Source of the DNA: Liopterus haemorrhoidalis
Taxonomy: Eukaryota > Arthropoda > Insecta > Coleoptera > Dytiscidae
Length of the DNA: 64,000 nt
Reading direction: 5' to 3'
NCBI GenBank assembly: GCA_963971575.1
Contig: OZ020613.1
Coordinates: 50,462,250-50,526,249, forward strand
Shown here: positions 32,101 to 44,376 of the stretch, piece by piece
How the letters are laid out: each line of letters begins with the position of its first letter
Position numbering within the stretch: position 1 is the first letter of the stretch
Made by a program: the position numbers and the translations under genes
Notes under the pieces: generated by a model
Seen by the model: only the letters and a program-made list of their open reading frames with translations
Told to the model about the DNA's origin: nothing
Database searches by the model: none

Positions 32101-35100
32101 TCACACATAAAACAGTAAGTTCGATTCTCTCAGGAAGAGTATCGGCCTGTCCATGAGTACTCTGTCGTCACCTAAGGCAACTGACAGGTCATAGCACAGG
32201 CCTAACCTCTCCCTGACATTCTCGAACTGTACACATTCAGTTAAAATGTGTAACACAGACAAATCTGTGTTACACGTCTCACAGACAGGGGACTCTTCAC
32301 CTCGAAGGAGGTGTCCATGGGTCCACCAACAGTGACCTATACGAAGGCGTGTGATGGCGGTTTCCTCCCTGCGGTTAATCCTGCAGGAAGAACCCCATGG
32401 TTTAACGTCTCCCTTAATCTGTCGCAACTTAACGTTCTGTGTGCGGCTCCACTCATGTTGCCACATGTCTAAAACCAGGTATTTCAGATGACTCTTTGCG
32501 TCATCTGGAAAAATGAAACTCATATCAACCATAGGTCTGTGAGAGGCGGCTTTTGCAGCTGCATCTGCCGCTTCGTTGCCTTTAATACCAACATGTCCCG
32601 GTATCCAAAACAGCTCTACCCTCACATACTGAGCATTCAGATTGTAGAGTACCAACCGGGTCTTTAGTCCAAGAGGATGCCCTGGATCTGGATCTTGGAT
32701 ACTGTTCAGAACGCTCAGCGAGTCCGTCAAGATAACACTTGACCGACTTTGCTGTGACGAAACAAAACACAGGGCCTTGAAAATAGCGTACAGCTCAGCA
32801 GTGTACACACTCGTTATGGAGTGCAGACGGTACTGAAACTGTTGGCGTGGATTCAAAACAAGGAACGCACACCCAACCCTGGTTCCGGATTTTGATCCGT
32901 CAGTAAATATGACAGTATCCTCGAACCTAGGGACCAGTGTTCTTTGTAACTCATGTTGGTATTCGATAGGCAACGCAGTATCTTTATCAACCCTAGTTAA
33001 TGTGAGATTCACAAGCGGACGCGGCAGCGTCCAGGGTGGAACAGCACACAAAACGAAACTAGCCATTTCAGGCATATTAAACTCAATATCGCCCAAAATG
33101 TCGAAAGTCCTCAGACCAAAAGGCCTATTGGCTCTTTGTTTTCTGTCATAAATCTCTGTATGCCTATTTTGTAGAATAGGGTCATACGCGGGGTGATCTG
33201 GCTTGGCACTGAGTGCAGCCATATACCGCAGGGATAGAATTTTACGACGATTGTACAGTGACGGTTCACCTGCTTCACACAGCAGGCTTGGTACTGGGCT
33301 GGTACGAAATGCACCAGTGGCCAATCTAACTCCAGTGTGATGTACAGTGTCAAGAATTCGTATCTCTTGGTGTTTGGCTGACCCATAAGCTAGACAACCA
33401 TAGTCCAGCTTAGAGCGCACTAGAGAACGATATAAACGCAACATGACAGTGCGGTCTGCTCCCCATGTCTTGTGACTGAGGACCCGCAACAAATTGAGCG
33501 ACTTTTGGCATTTTTTCTTGACGGACAAAAAATGTGCCCGCCAAGTTAGACGACTGTCAAAAACGAGACCCAGAAATCTGGCAGTATCGGTAAATGGTAA
33601 CTGTGCTCTATTTAGCGTGAGTGTAGGATTGGGATGGACACCCCTTTTCCTACAAAAATGGACACACACAGTTTTGCTGGTCGAGAATTTGAAGCCATTT
33701 TCGGTTGCCCATGTATCGAGACGATTGATGGTCAGCTGAAGCTGACGTTCGATTGTACTAGTCTTTTGTCCGGCGACAAAGATACCAATGTCGTCGACAA
33801 ATATCGAACTCTGTACAGGTAATCGAATACATGAAGCTGCACCGTTAATGGCAATCAAAAATAACGTATCGCTCAGTATGGAGCCCTGTGGGACCCCATT
33901 GTCCAGTGCGGACATTTGTTACAGGGTATTTCCGATCCGCACCCTGAAGCGCCGGTTCGACATGAAGTCTTTTATAAAGAACATCAAGCGTCCCCGGAGA
34001 CCCCAGGAATGCAGAGTACGGAGAATACCATATATCCACGCAGTGTCATAGGCTTTCTCTATATCGAAAAACTATATCAGCTACCAGGTGTTTGTTTTCA
34101 ACGAAAGCATTCCTGATAGCTGTCTCTAGTCTGACCAGATGATCTGCTGTTGAGCGGTGACGGCGAAAGCCGCACTGAGTGTTGGCCAGCAAGTCGTTTG
34201 ATTCTAAAAACCAAATCAGACGCTTGCTGATTATTCGCTCCATGAGCTAGCAGAGACAACTGGTCAGTGATATTGGTCTATAGCTAGAGGGCAAGTGTTT
34301 ATCTTTCCCGACTTTGGGGATAGGAATTATATGAGATTCCTTCCACTTTGTCGGGCACTTGCCCTCAGTCCATATCCTGTTATAGACATTCAAAAGCCTA
34401 GACTTAGATGATTGCGGAAGATTTCGGATCATACGATAATGTATCGCATCTGGACCAGGAGAGCTATCCTTACACTTAGACATCGCGCTAACTATCTCTT
34501 CATGAGAGAAAAGCAGGTTATACACCTCATCATTTCTAGAAAAGATATTTAGAGGTATAGATTCAAGGCCTGCTTTACGAGTTAGAAACTCGGGTGGATA
34601 ATGTTCAGAGCTAGAATTGAACGCAAAATTAGATGCCAAAGTGTTAGCAATTTCGACCGCTGAGGTAACCACGTTACCATTTACTGACAGACCAGCAATG
34701 GCTGTAGTTGTATTTCGGCCGGAAATTTTCCGGACCTTCTCCCAAACTTTGGCCACTGGAGTGGCAACTGTAATGGTGGACACATATTTGCGCCATGATT
34801 CGCGCTTGCTTTCTTTCACAATCCTCTTAGCACGAGCTTTCGCTCGCTGAAAGTCTATCATGTTTTCCTCTGTTGGAGAGCGACGGAATGTATTGAAGAG
34901 GTGTCTCCTTTCACGTAGCGCCAAGTCGCATTCCTCGTTCCACCAGGGAACGGGCAGTCTACGGGGCTGAGTGGATGACAGCGGTATGCTGCTTTTTGCC
35001 GCGCTCGTGATGGAATCCGTGAAATGACTCACCTCCTCGTCTACGGTCAAGTTCGGAATCTTCTCATGAAAGAATGATTCCGCAAACTTGGTCCAATCTG

Positions 35101-35801
35101 CTTTCCGAAGAACCCACTGTGGCCAGCGGGATTCGGTAACAGTGTTAAACAGAGGCCTCAAGAGGATTGGAAAGTGATCACTACCGCATAGGTCGTGGAT
35201 GCACATCCCATTTGAATAACGGAGCTATGGCTCCTGAAACGACGCTAAGATCTATAGCACTGAAAGTACCCGTTGCTGCACAAAAGTGCGTGGGTCTGCC
35301 GTCGTTCAAAAAGCTCAAATTCAAATCATTGAACATATTCTCCAGGTGGCGTCCCCGTCGATCATTCCGCACCGATCCTCAACACACATTATAGGCGTTA
35401 AAATCGCCTAATAGTATTTAAGGTGGTGGCAGTTGATCGATGACATTCACGACATCTCGGATGTCAGTTCGAACGCGAGGAGGGAGATAGATGGAACAAA
35501 TCGTCACCTGGAGAAGAAGTGCAACACAAACTGCTACGACCTGCAACTCAGTGTCAATGTCTACAGGATCGTGGTACAAGGTGTCTCTAACGAGAATTGC
35601 CACGCCGTCACATGCTCTTACCCCCGTAAGGAAATCCGTGCGAAACACGGAGTATCCTCGAGGAGAGAATGTGTCGGTTTCCTTGAAATTTGTTTTCTGT
35701 AGACAAACATATGAAGGCGCAAAATCCGACATTAAGAGCCACAGTTCTTCGTAGCGCTGAAACACACCATTACAGTTCCACTGCATTAGTGGGCCGGTCA
35801 T
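32101..35801 (-). pseudogene. LINE C ORF2: endonuclease, reverse transcriptase, RNase H
   Basis: The endonuclease starts MTGPLMQWNCNGVFQRYEE at 35801 and continues after a frame break with CGSDHFPILL. The reverse transcriptase shows KDSSPGPDAIHY, YRPISLTSC, CGFRRHRSTAD, GVPQGSILSDTLF and FVDDIGIF in place of the usual FADD. RNase H shows FTDGSKSG, YTAELYAIF, LTDSLSVL and GNEAADAAAK, followed by a CxxC zinc-binding tail. Frame breaks lie near 35400, 35200, 34245 and 33950-34040. The last 604 codons are open without interruption. Confidence 0.92.
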
Positions 35802-37202
35802 TTCTGTTTAGGGGAGTTACCCCGCAACCTAATGATCTTTGGTTTACCCTTAGGTTGCGGGTCTACAGCCATTTTCTCGGCTACACTTTCATTTGGTAGT
35901 CCAGGTGTTTTGATAGACACACTGGACTCCTTTTTTGATTTTTTGGTTCTCACAGGTATCCAGTGAGAACCAACGGATCCCTTATCAGTCTCCTTTTCAG
36001 GAGTGACTGATGAGGGCTTTGTAGAAGCGACCATTCTCTGATCGCTTCTCGTTTGTGGAGAAGACTGTGGGGTCTTCTCCTTAGGTGGTTGGGAGAACTG
36101 AGGTTGAGTGCGTTCTCCTTTAGGGGAGGGGGATTTATTCAGACCCGATCCCCCAGGTTGTGGGGTCTGAATTTTAGTCTCTGGGACCAATACCACCTTT
36201 TCTCTAGTTTCTGTTACTGTTGCTGCAGTTGTCGGACGAGACGCTAAGTCTGTCTGTGTTTGGACACTTGCAGTTCGCTTTGCGGCTACTTGTGCGAATG
36301 ATTTCGCAAAAGTAACCGGCGCACTCTCTTTGTATTTCCTCTTGGCGTCGAAATACGGTATCTTGCCCTGCGTTCTAATAACCTGTATTGCCTTCTCCTC
36401 CAAGTACGTTGGGCAGTGGCGTGATGTAGATGCATGAGCACCTTTACAGTTCACGCAGTGTGCCGCGTGTGGACAGGTATCAACATCATGTTGGTCCTGT
36501 CCGCAGTTGGCACAGATGGACTGTTTGCCACAACGAACTGAGGTGTGACCGTAACGCTGGCACTTATAGCATCGCATGGGATTGGGGTAGTAGGGGCGAA
36601 CGTTACAAACGTTATACCCCACCCTTACCGATGTTGGACACCTGGTACCAGCGAATGACACCACCATGTAGATCGACGTTTCGGGGGTTGAGCTTCCTGC
36701 ATTCAATGACACCTTGCGATGCCATTTCCTGTACGAATTCTTCCTCCGTAACATTTGCCAGGTCACGATTCGTTACGACGCCTTTAGAACTATTCAGTGC
36801 CTTGTGCGGCTGAACTGAAATGCCAAACTCACCAAACTTAACACATTTCTGAAGTGCTGATGACGCTTCTGGTTCTGCTTCGACTAGCAATGTACCGTCC
36901 GACAACTTACGCACCGACTTTATACCAGTAGAGCACGTATTTCTCAACGTTCGGGCTACAAAGAAGGGGGACATCTCCTTAAAAGACTTACCCTCTTCTT
37001 GTACCTTCACGACAAGAAATCGTGGTACTGGCGCACAATACTCAACTTGCCTTTTACCTTCTGCCTTCTTGGCAGCTGGCCTAACACATCCCTCGTCGGA
37101 TGACTGAGCATCACGACGAGGTCTCTTGTTTGATTGTTTACGGAGTTTACTTTCACTATTGGCGGAATTTAAGAAATTTTTATCCCTCCGGGTAGTCGCC
37201 AT
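35798..37202 (-). pseudogene. LINE C ORF1 (gag-like)
   Basis: Starting MATTRRDKNFLNSAN at 37202, the protein has a basic N-terminus, an RRM-like segment (VPRFLVVKVQEEGKSF to LVEAEPEA) and three zinc knuckles (CYKCQRYGHTSVRC, CANCGQDQHDVDTC, CVNCKGAHASTSRHC). A proline/serine-rich C-terminus includes TPEKETDKGSVGSHW. One frameshift near 36640 separates two frames that are otherwise open. ORF1 and ORF2 meet at 35798-35801 with a short overlap, as in related elements. Confidence 0.9.
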
Positions 37203-37216
37203 ACCCGTAAACTAGC

Positions 37217-37560
37217 CACATTAAAGTAGTAGCCAAACGTATTCCCAAAGTTTGCGTTACAAGGTGGAACTTTAAATCTCGTGTTGTGAATGTAATTTAC
37301 GAGAACAAGGAAGAATTGTTGGAATGATTCAAGAAACTTGAAAAATCTCATTCTGATATTACAGCACGTGAAGCCCGAAAACTGCGATACTGTTTAGAAG
37401 ATCCTGCATTTAATTTTTAGCTGTCATTTTTTAAATTAATTATGCCACATGTAGACATACTTTTTAACGAAGTTAAATCCCGAAAGGCAAATGCCGTAAG
37501 CATTTCAAACTCTGTTATCAATTTCGTTAAGTCTGTTATCCTTACTAAGACAGCGACGAT
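37217..37560 (+). pseudogene. hAT transposase fragment
   Basis: The plus-strand frame reads RIPKVCVTRWNFKSRVVN, then after a stop KSHSDITAREARKLRYCLED and FFKLIMPHVDILFNEVKS. CVTRWNFKSR is the conserved TRW block after the hAT insertion domain. Two nonsense codons (near 37325 and 37421) disable it. It is cut upstream by LINE C and merges downstream into a piggyBac fragment at about 37565. Confidence 0.78.
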
Positions 37561-37564
37561 AGCA

Positions 37565-38745
37565 GGAATACCGATTATAAAGACTCTGATGCCTTCATCT
37601 CTCCGCAAGAATATTGTACTGATTCCTCAGGCGATGAAGATGTCCAGTCAGATAATAACACACAAATACAGAATAAAAATAGGGACAACGAATCTGGAAG
37701 CTAAATTGCACTGACATCACTGCTTTACAAGCAACTACCTCTACTTGGCACAGAAATATTGTAAGATTTTCTCCAAAAAGATCATTACCACAAGAAGATA
37801 AGGCTGTGATTATGGCTACACTAAACAGAGGTTCCACTAAACTAGAATGTTTGTATAAACTTATTATACAAACCCAGGACGTCACTGAAGTTGATGGAAA
37901 ACAAGCTCCAATGTAAAGCGACTCATGGCACCGTACTTACATCGAGGGCATCATTTGTATATGGACAATTTCTATAATTCTATTGGGATATCTAAAGAAT
38001 TATTAAAATGTAAAACACACACTACAGGGACTCTATGCCGAAACAGAAAAGAAAAGCCTAAAGTAGTCGTGGATCAAAAATTGAAAAAGAGTGAACACAT
38101 TTCGAGAAGATCTGGTGATGTTTATGTTTCAAAATGGCATGATAAGAGAGATGTCATCGTTATTTCGACAGCAAACTATCCAGATCTTATTGAGGTTAGA
38201 AACAGATTTAATAAATTTAAGGTAAAACCATGATTGATTGTTGTTTATAATGAAAATATGTCAGGTGTAGATCGTTGCGACCAAATTGTTGAATACTACT
38301 CCTCACCACGTAAGACTATACAGTGGTATAAAAAAATTATATTTCATTTGCAATTCTTACTTCATATACAAAAAAGAGAACCCTGGAGAAACATTTTTAA
38401 ACTTTAGAGATAGCCTAATAAGACATCTGATACAAATTTCACCGGAAATAAAGTACGGAAAAGATTTGCCAGTAAAAAATATGGGTGGTCGTCCTAAAAT
38501 GGAACCCGGACCATCAAATCTTAATAAAAATAATTCGGAAGTCTCATTTCAGCATTTTCCCGAAAAAAATCCGGCGCCAGTGGATTATAAAAGAAAAAGA
38601 TAATTTTTACGTTGCAGAGAGTGCTGCAAACAGAAAGTAAGGAAAGAAACATCATACAGATGCAAAGGATGCAACGATAAACCTCCACTGTGTCCAAATT
38701 GCTTTGAAAATTATGATGTACAAATCAAAAATTATAATAGAAATA
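37565..38745 (+). pseudogene. piggyBac transposase, internally deleted
   Basis: The acidic N-terminal part (YKDSDA, then EYCTDSSGDEDVQSDN) is joined to HRNIVRFSPKRSLPQ. A central stretch is missing. The C-terminal half follows: HLYMDNFYNSIGISKEL with a catalytic Asp intact, NENMSGVDRCDQIVEYY with the last pair intact, and a cysteine-rich domain beginning CRECCKQKVRKE with later CKGC and CPNCF. Frameshifts occur near 38232, 38320 and 38600. The family differs from the piggyBac at 6721-9109. Confidence 0.87.
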
Positions 38746-38779
38746 CAATAATAAATAATTTAAAAGTGTTAATATTTTC

Positions 38780-40640
38780 TTTTGTATAAGAATTATGAAA
38801 ATTGCTATTATAAAAATTAATATTTCGTTTTTTGTTACGGAATAAACTGACGGACTCGAATCACTACTAAAGAACATTACGAACTAACTTATATCGAATA
38901 CCCACAACCAATATATTAAAGGATACATGATCTTCAGTTGTGAAGAGTAGTTGCGTTGAAATAAAACTATTCCCATCGCAATAAGGACATACACTTTGTA
39001 AACCAAACTTGATTTCGGAAACCTAATCTCGAAAATGAAAGCTCAATTTAAGACGCCGGTTTGCTTATTCTCGGGAATATTTTTATAGGAAGACCTAGAA
39101 ATACAACAGTTAGCGTGTGGAATGTGGTGGAATGGTACACTAACCTTGTTTAAAAAAAAATTGTTAATAATTATATAGTAAATAAATCCCCTAGGGATAT
39201 TTGGTTACATCAACTAGCGGCGAACGAAACAAACTACCACCACATTCATAGCGTTGCGCCCATACTCTACGGGGGAGAAATATGGAAATGTGACAAAACT
39301 CCTGGACAAAGGTAGTTCGTCCTCTTTAGCTCTGAACATTGTGTTAGAAAGTATAATCTGATCAGAAAGAAAAATCCAGCGCCACGTGCAGTGTAATATC
39401 CATGAACAGCCTATGAAAGATTGAAGGCATTCACGGATTCGTTTAAACGGAAGACTGCTAGGAGCTATTTTGTTTTGCATATAAAACACGGAGATGTCCG
39501 GATACGATTTTTGTTTTTCTGGTCAAATGTTCGGAGTCTAAAGCCATCTAAGGCACCGAACACGAGGTAATGTACCAACTTTTGTTATTTCCACACGCGG
39601 AACTGTTTGTATGGTCTTCGGTTTCACTAATTGTGTTTCGTAACTGTTATTCGTACAGTGGCGGCATTGTACGGGCCGAAAATTGGGAGGATCTGCCTGT
39701 TAGGAACTTTACATCGGCTAGAAAGAGTAATTTCCAAGAGTAGACAAGTGAAGGTATCCGATTTATAACCGGTCACGGAGAACTAAGAAATCCTGCAGCG
39801 GAAACGAGATTAACCGCATCGTACCTTTCGGAGAATTGTACAGCCTACTTATTGTGATCTAGTGGACCTACGGACACAGGGCAGATTGTATATTGTCTGC
39901 AACTCAGATGAGTACTTTGTGATTATATTTGTTTTATGATTTGTAACAAGAATATCTCTCCGAGCGTGGCGTATCGGACTTTCGGGTTGTTTGAGTCGTA
40001 ATACGTCCATCGTATAGATATCCTTGAGTATAGATATCCCTTATAATTTTGGCCATTTATATAAATGTGTGTGAATTGAACAAGTATTTTGAGTTGTGTG
40101 AACACATAATGTCACCCCTATTTGTGAGGTGTGATATTTTCTACGTCCTAAGGGCCCCGAGCGTATATGAGTCGTGTGTACTGAATCGTGTTGGGGCGTT
40201 TAATTAGCCAGATTAGTTTGTTCAGGGGTTGGTGTAAATTCAGTCTGTCTGTAAAGTCAACATTTATTTTCCCTTTGTAAAACGAGGTTGTGAATCGGCA
40301 CTCGAAGCACACGGGTTATCCCCTTACTTTGAATACTTACTGGTCGACTATTCGTGTATTTCACTTTATCAAGGGATCAGGATTGCAATTGTATTCGGGA
40401 TAGAGAACTAGCGTAAAATCACTCGGGCAAAACCTCCGCCAAAAAGCATCGTTTTTTTTTTTTTATTTAACTTGGGCCAGACATCATGTTTTGTACGTAT
40501 TATTTTTTTTTTAATTTTCCGTAGAGTCGAGTGGGAAGGGAGTGGCACATCCATCTTTCTTTTATCTCGGAGTTTTTTTTTTTTTTTTGTTGGTGTGCCA
40601 CGGGTTTTTAAAAGGGGCTAGTCAGGCGAATTTTGGAACA
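38780..40640. other. 1.8-kb unassigned non-coding block
   Basis: No reading frame longer than about 90 codons and no protein similarity is seen. Base composition is more balanced than in the neighbouring DNA. The block starts near tgttacggaataaac (38832) and ends in several poly-T runs (40449-40600). It could be a long solo LTR or the non-coding part of a retroelement, but I could not match its ends or a duplication. Confidence 0.35.
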
Positions 40641-40664
40641 ATGGGAACCACTATAATTATATTT

Positions 40665-41545
40665 TCATAAAAACTATATGGAGCATAGTCTTCTTGCAAG
40701 TGAAGAAATTTATAATGCCCTTCATAATTCCGAAATAAAATTGTTTTTTATGTTTTTGGAATGAGTCTTACCGAAATTTGTGGATGCAAATAAATATTTC
40801 CAAAGTGATAGGGTAATAATATTAAATTTACATGAAAAAATAACTGAACATACACAGATTTACTACTAGCTTGCATGGAACCTAATTATATAAGACAAAC
40901 AGATAAAGAGAAAATTGATCCCACAAACAGTTTCAAATTTATTCGGAGTGAAAACATATATTTAGGAGTTAATGTTTTACAGAATATTAATTCTATAACT
41001 GATGCGACAGCAAAACTAGATTTCTATGAAAGATGCCGGCATTTTTTAATTACAGCGTGTGTCGAAATTCGAAAAAGATACGATTTTAATAATGCTATAT
41101 TTAGTAAAATAAACATGTTATCTAAAAAGAACATTGAGAAATATGACAAGTTATTACCGTTAATCACTACTGTTCCTCTTATTTGTGATCAAAAAAATAT
41201 ACAAGAGCTTCAAAGAATAGATGATCAGTGGAGAAATTTGAAAAAAATTGAAATTCTTCCCGAAACAGAAGAAATTGATAAATTTTATTATGAAATAAGC
41301 AGAATAACAGGATTTACTGGCGAACCACTGTTCCCTGACTTAAGTAGCTTTGCAATGAATATATTGTCGTTACCACATTCGAGTGCCAGTTACGAGCGTG
41401 TTTTCTCGAAAGTAAATTTAATAAAAACTAAATCAAGAAACAAACTCTTAACAAGTACACTTAATGGAATTTTACTTTCGTCCCAACATGTTAATTTGGA
41501 AAATGGTTGTTATAATTTAAACCCTCAAAAAAAATGTTAGGATCG
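40665..41545 (+). pseudogene. hAT transposase, C-terminal part with dimerisation domain
   Basis: The frame begins about 40680 (SLLASEEIYNALHNSEIKLF) and after a stop runs open from 40875 to the end at 41540. The C-terminal block SFAMNILSLPHSSASYERVF and then KVNLIKTKSRNKLLT is the hAT dimerisation region. The N-terminal BED finger and DDE residues are missing. No inverted ends were found. Confidence 0.85.
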
Positions 41546-41559
41546 ATGACATCAGCGAA

Positions 41560-42300
41560 TTTATATACTTCAGGACAAACGCAAGAAGTAGACATTATTG
41601 CATTTGAAGAAGAAGAAGAAGATTGCCTTAAGTGTTTCTGTTAATCTATGGTTTGTACACAGTATAATACAGTAAGCCCACTCTTGTCGGAACTTTTGAT
41701 GTTCGTATACCATATTTTGGTGACCTCGAGCTACCGCGTCCTACCCAGGATACTAAAGAACGATACAGACTATTCCGCGTATGGATACGGACGAAGCTTT
41801 ATATGACAACTGACGAAAAATTAAATTAGGTTATAAATGAAATAATTGAAAATTTGCACTAAACTGGGAATTAGTTACAAAATGAAATTTAATTTTAAAA
41901 TGTCAAAATTAAGAATTTTGCATTTTATGACCCTAAAATGAATTTTAAAAATATTATATGCTTCGGAATAGCTTAGGAAAACTTCGCGTCCTACACAGGA
42001 TTCACGCATGCGCATGAAAAATCTGGTACAGAAAAACGGTCGAGTGAAACTACTGTATATACTGTGGTTTGTATTTAATCTTGTGAATTTCTGAATAAAT
42101 TTTGAATATATGTAAATAATCGTAGATAAATCATTTAAATAACTGTATTTCATAAATCAGTAATCGATTTTTTGTGTAGATACGATAAAAAATTGTAAGG
42201 TAGCATAAATGTACGATTAAATACGATAATTTTGCAACATTTGTACGATAATTCCCCGCTGTCCATCTGGCAAAGCTGACTGGTATATAAATTAGACATA
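41560..42300. other. non-coding spacer, possible LTR and primer-binding-site remnant
   Basis: At about 41707-41725 the string ttttggtgacctcgag resembles the TGGTGACC primer-binding site (tRNA-Trp type) used by some insect gypsy elements. The word cgcgtcctac recurs at about 41729 and 41988. No LTR pair is visible. No gene is supported. Confidence 0.3.
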
Positions 42301-42319
42301 TTTTTAAGGTTATTGAAAT

Positions 42320-42600
42320 ATGAATGACAAGAAAAAAACAGAAGGAGAAAAGAGAAAAAGAAAAATAAAGAATTTGCGAAAGAAAAATTGGAAAGGCAGC
42401 TTGAAAAAATACCACGACTCACATCTTTCTTTGCTTCTTGTTCAACTTCAACACAATTAGAAGATATAGATAAACTAGTGCCTGAAAATGTCGTTACAAA
42501 CGAAACTTCTTCTGGAATAGAAATGGGTATGACAAATATAGCCAAAGTACTGGAACATGAAAATCATATACCTATAAACAAGTATATGGAGTGCAGCCTA
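42320..42600 (+). pseudogene. hAT (ZMYM1-like) transposase, N-terminal fragment
   Basis: A lysine-rich start (KKTEGEKRKRKIK) leads into KIPRLTSFFASCSTSTQLED, the usual beginning of zinc-finger-MYM1-like hAT proteins before their TTF-type finger. The frame changes once near 42380. It ends near 42600 where the P-element region begins. The following part of such a protein, a TTF finger, appears at 53145, so the two may belong to one element. Confidence 0.7.
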
Positions 42601-44070
42601 TCTCGTCAATGTAAAGTAAGCATTGACGTCATATAATATAGACGCAGCACGCTCTATACCTTAGCATTGTTTGTTTTGAAGCCAAGACCCTGTTGAGACG
42701 AAAGGGGATTTACCCCCAGGAGTCTAACAAGTTGCTTATATTTATTTTGTTAAATTACCGCTAGGAGCAATCGTCATCATAGATGTTCTTTGATCGCCAT
42801 TTTGTATTTACTATTGTTTTGTTGTTCGTTAGCGTTATTTTGTCGTATTCTTTTTTCTATTCTTTTTTTCTATTTCTAAAGAGTTGTGAAATTGTTAAAA
42901 CCTGTATAGAACCACGCTGTAAACAGCGGCTGTACAGATATTCTAATATAACATTTCATTCGTAAGTATGATAAAAAATTACTTGTATCTTATATTTACT
43001 CAATTTATTCAACGTTAGTTTGAAATCAATTTTTCCTTAATGTTTCCAGCTAATGCAGTCATGAGGCAGAAGTGGGTAGATGTTATAAAAGAACGGAAAG
43101 AAAATTTTGTTCTTTCTAAAAATGTTATTTGCTCTTTACATTTTGAAGTAAACTGCTATATTCGGGTAATTAATATCATGTTAAAGTAATGTAGGTACAT
43201 AAAATAAATTTACACTTTAATTTTTCCTTTAGAAGTTTCCCAAGAAAGTTCTGCATAAAGATGCCGTACCAACAATATTTGAGTTTACAGATATGAAATT
43301 ACTGCAACAAAAATTGCAAACCAGGTAATAATTTTTATAATTACTTGTTATAATTGTATTTAATAATAACTTGTGATTTTGTAGATTATCTTCAGTAAGT
43401 ACTTCTGTTGAAACCACAACACGTACAACTGTTGAAATTCCAACAACATCAAAAAATCTCAGTAATTTGGAAAGTGAAAGTCCCATTATGTATGTATATT
43501 TAGTTTGAGAAAGAAAATATAAATCTGCACAGGCTTGGGCTTTGTTATCCGGGCCGGATAATGATAAAATATGCAGGTTTTTAATATATTTTGTTACATT
43601 GCAGAAAACCGTTGAAGTCCACGGGAAAAGTTAGATTGCGTAAAATACGATTTCTTCTTGAAGATAGTACGTCATCGAGCTCCCCTAGTACATCTTGTAG
43701 TTTTTCAAACTTACAAGCAAGCTGTATTACACCGGTTGGAGAAAGACCTTTGACTACCCCAATACGGTATGTTCATTATTTCATTTTTGGGTAATCCTGC
43801 ACAATAGCGCCCTGAGAATAGTTTTCATTGGTTAGTGTGAATCCTAAACAGTGATTCACTCTCAAATCACTATCTTAGGTTATTGTTAAAAATCTTGCTA
43901 ATTATTTTGTAAACCTGTTACCGCAGATATCTCGCGATCGGGTGGTCGTAGCGCGATTTATCGTACATCTTTGGATTCAGCGAGTCATTTTCCATCGATC
44001 GCGATCCGTAACACTGCTAAAAACTCATATTTAGAGTTATTGTAATTAATAAGGATCATTTTCCTATAAC

Positions 44071-44150
44071 TGGGCGTGGCTTACGCCACTATTGGTTAAG
44101 CTCCTTCCCCCACCTCAAACGAACTGTATAAAAGAAGCGAGCGTTCAACG
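44071..44150 (+). promoter_or_regulatory. putative Pol II promoter of the Jockey LINE
   Basis: Within 80 bases there is a GC-box-like gggcgtggc (44072-44080), a reverse CCAAT box (attggt at 44091-44096) and a TATA box gtataaaag (44126-44134). A possible initiator, ttcaacg, lies about 20 bases further on. It lies about 280 bp upstream of the ORF1 start. TATA boxes are unusual for Jockey elements, which normally use downstream promoters, so it may be borrowed from another sequence. Confidence 0.5.
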
Positions 44151-44376
44151 CAGAGCACGGGCGGAAGTTGGCCGAGTGACTCCGAGCTGTTCACACGTAT
44201 GTGTTGTCTGCCGGTGCTTATTTGGGTATTTTCAACTGACTGAGCGTGCTTTTCAACGATAGCGGTGAGTATAAAGTGCGTGCTGTCTGGTTTTTTCGCG
44301 ATCTACGGTTATTTAATAACCGCAACGATCGGCTATAGACTGTTTTAGCAGGTTTAGCCGCAACTTTTGATATTAA

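Larger units (their letters stand above)
31812..37204 (-). mobile_element. I-like LINE (LINE C), nearly full length
   Basis: The element has ORF1 (35798-37202), ORF2 (32101-35801) and a 3' UTR ending in a TAAC-type tail. The 3' part matches the truncated copy at 485-2646, and the extreme 3' end matches a 49-bp insertion at 55973-56021, so the family was active repeatedly. RNase H plus three zinc knuckles support the I clade. I could not find a target duplication; the flanks are different broken elements. Confidence 0.88.
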
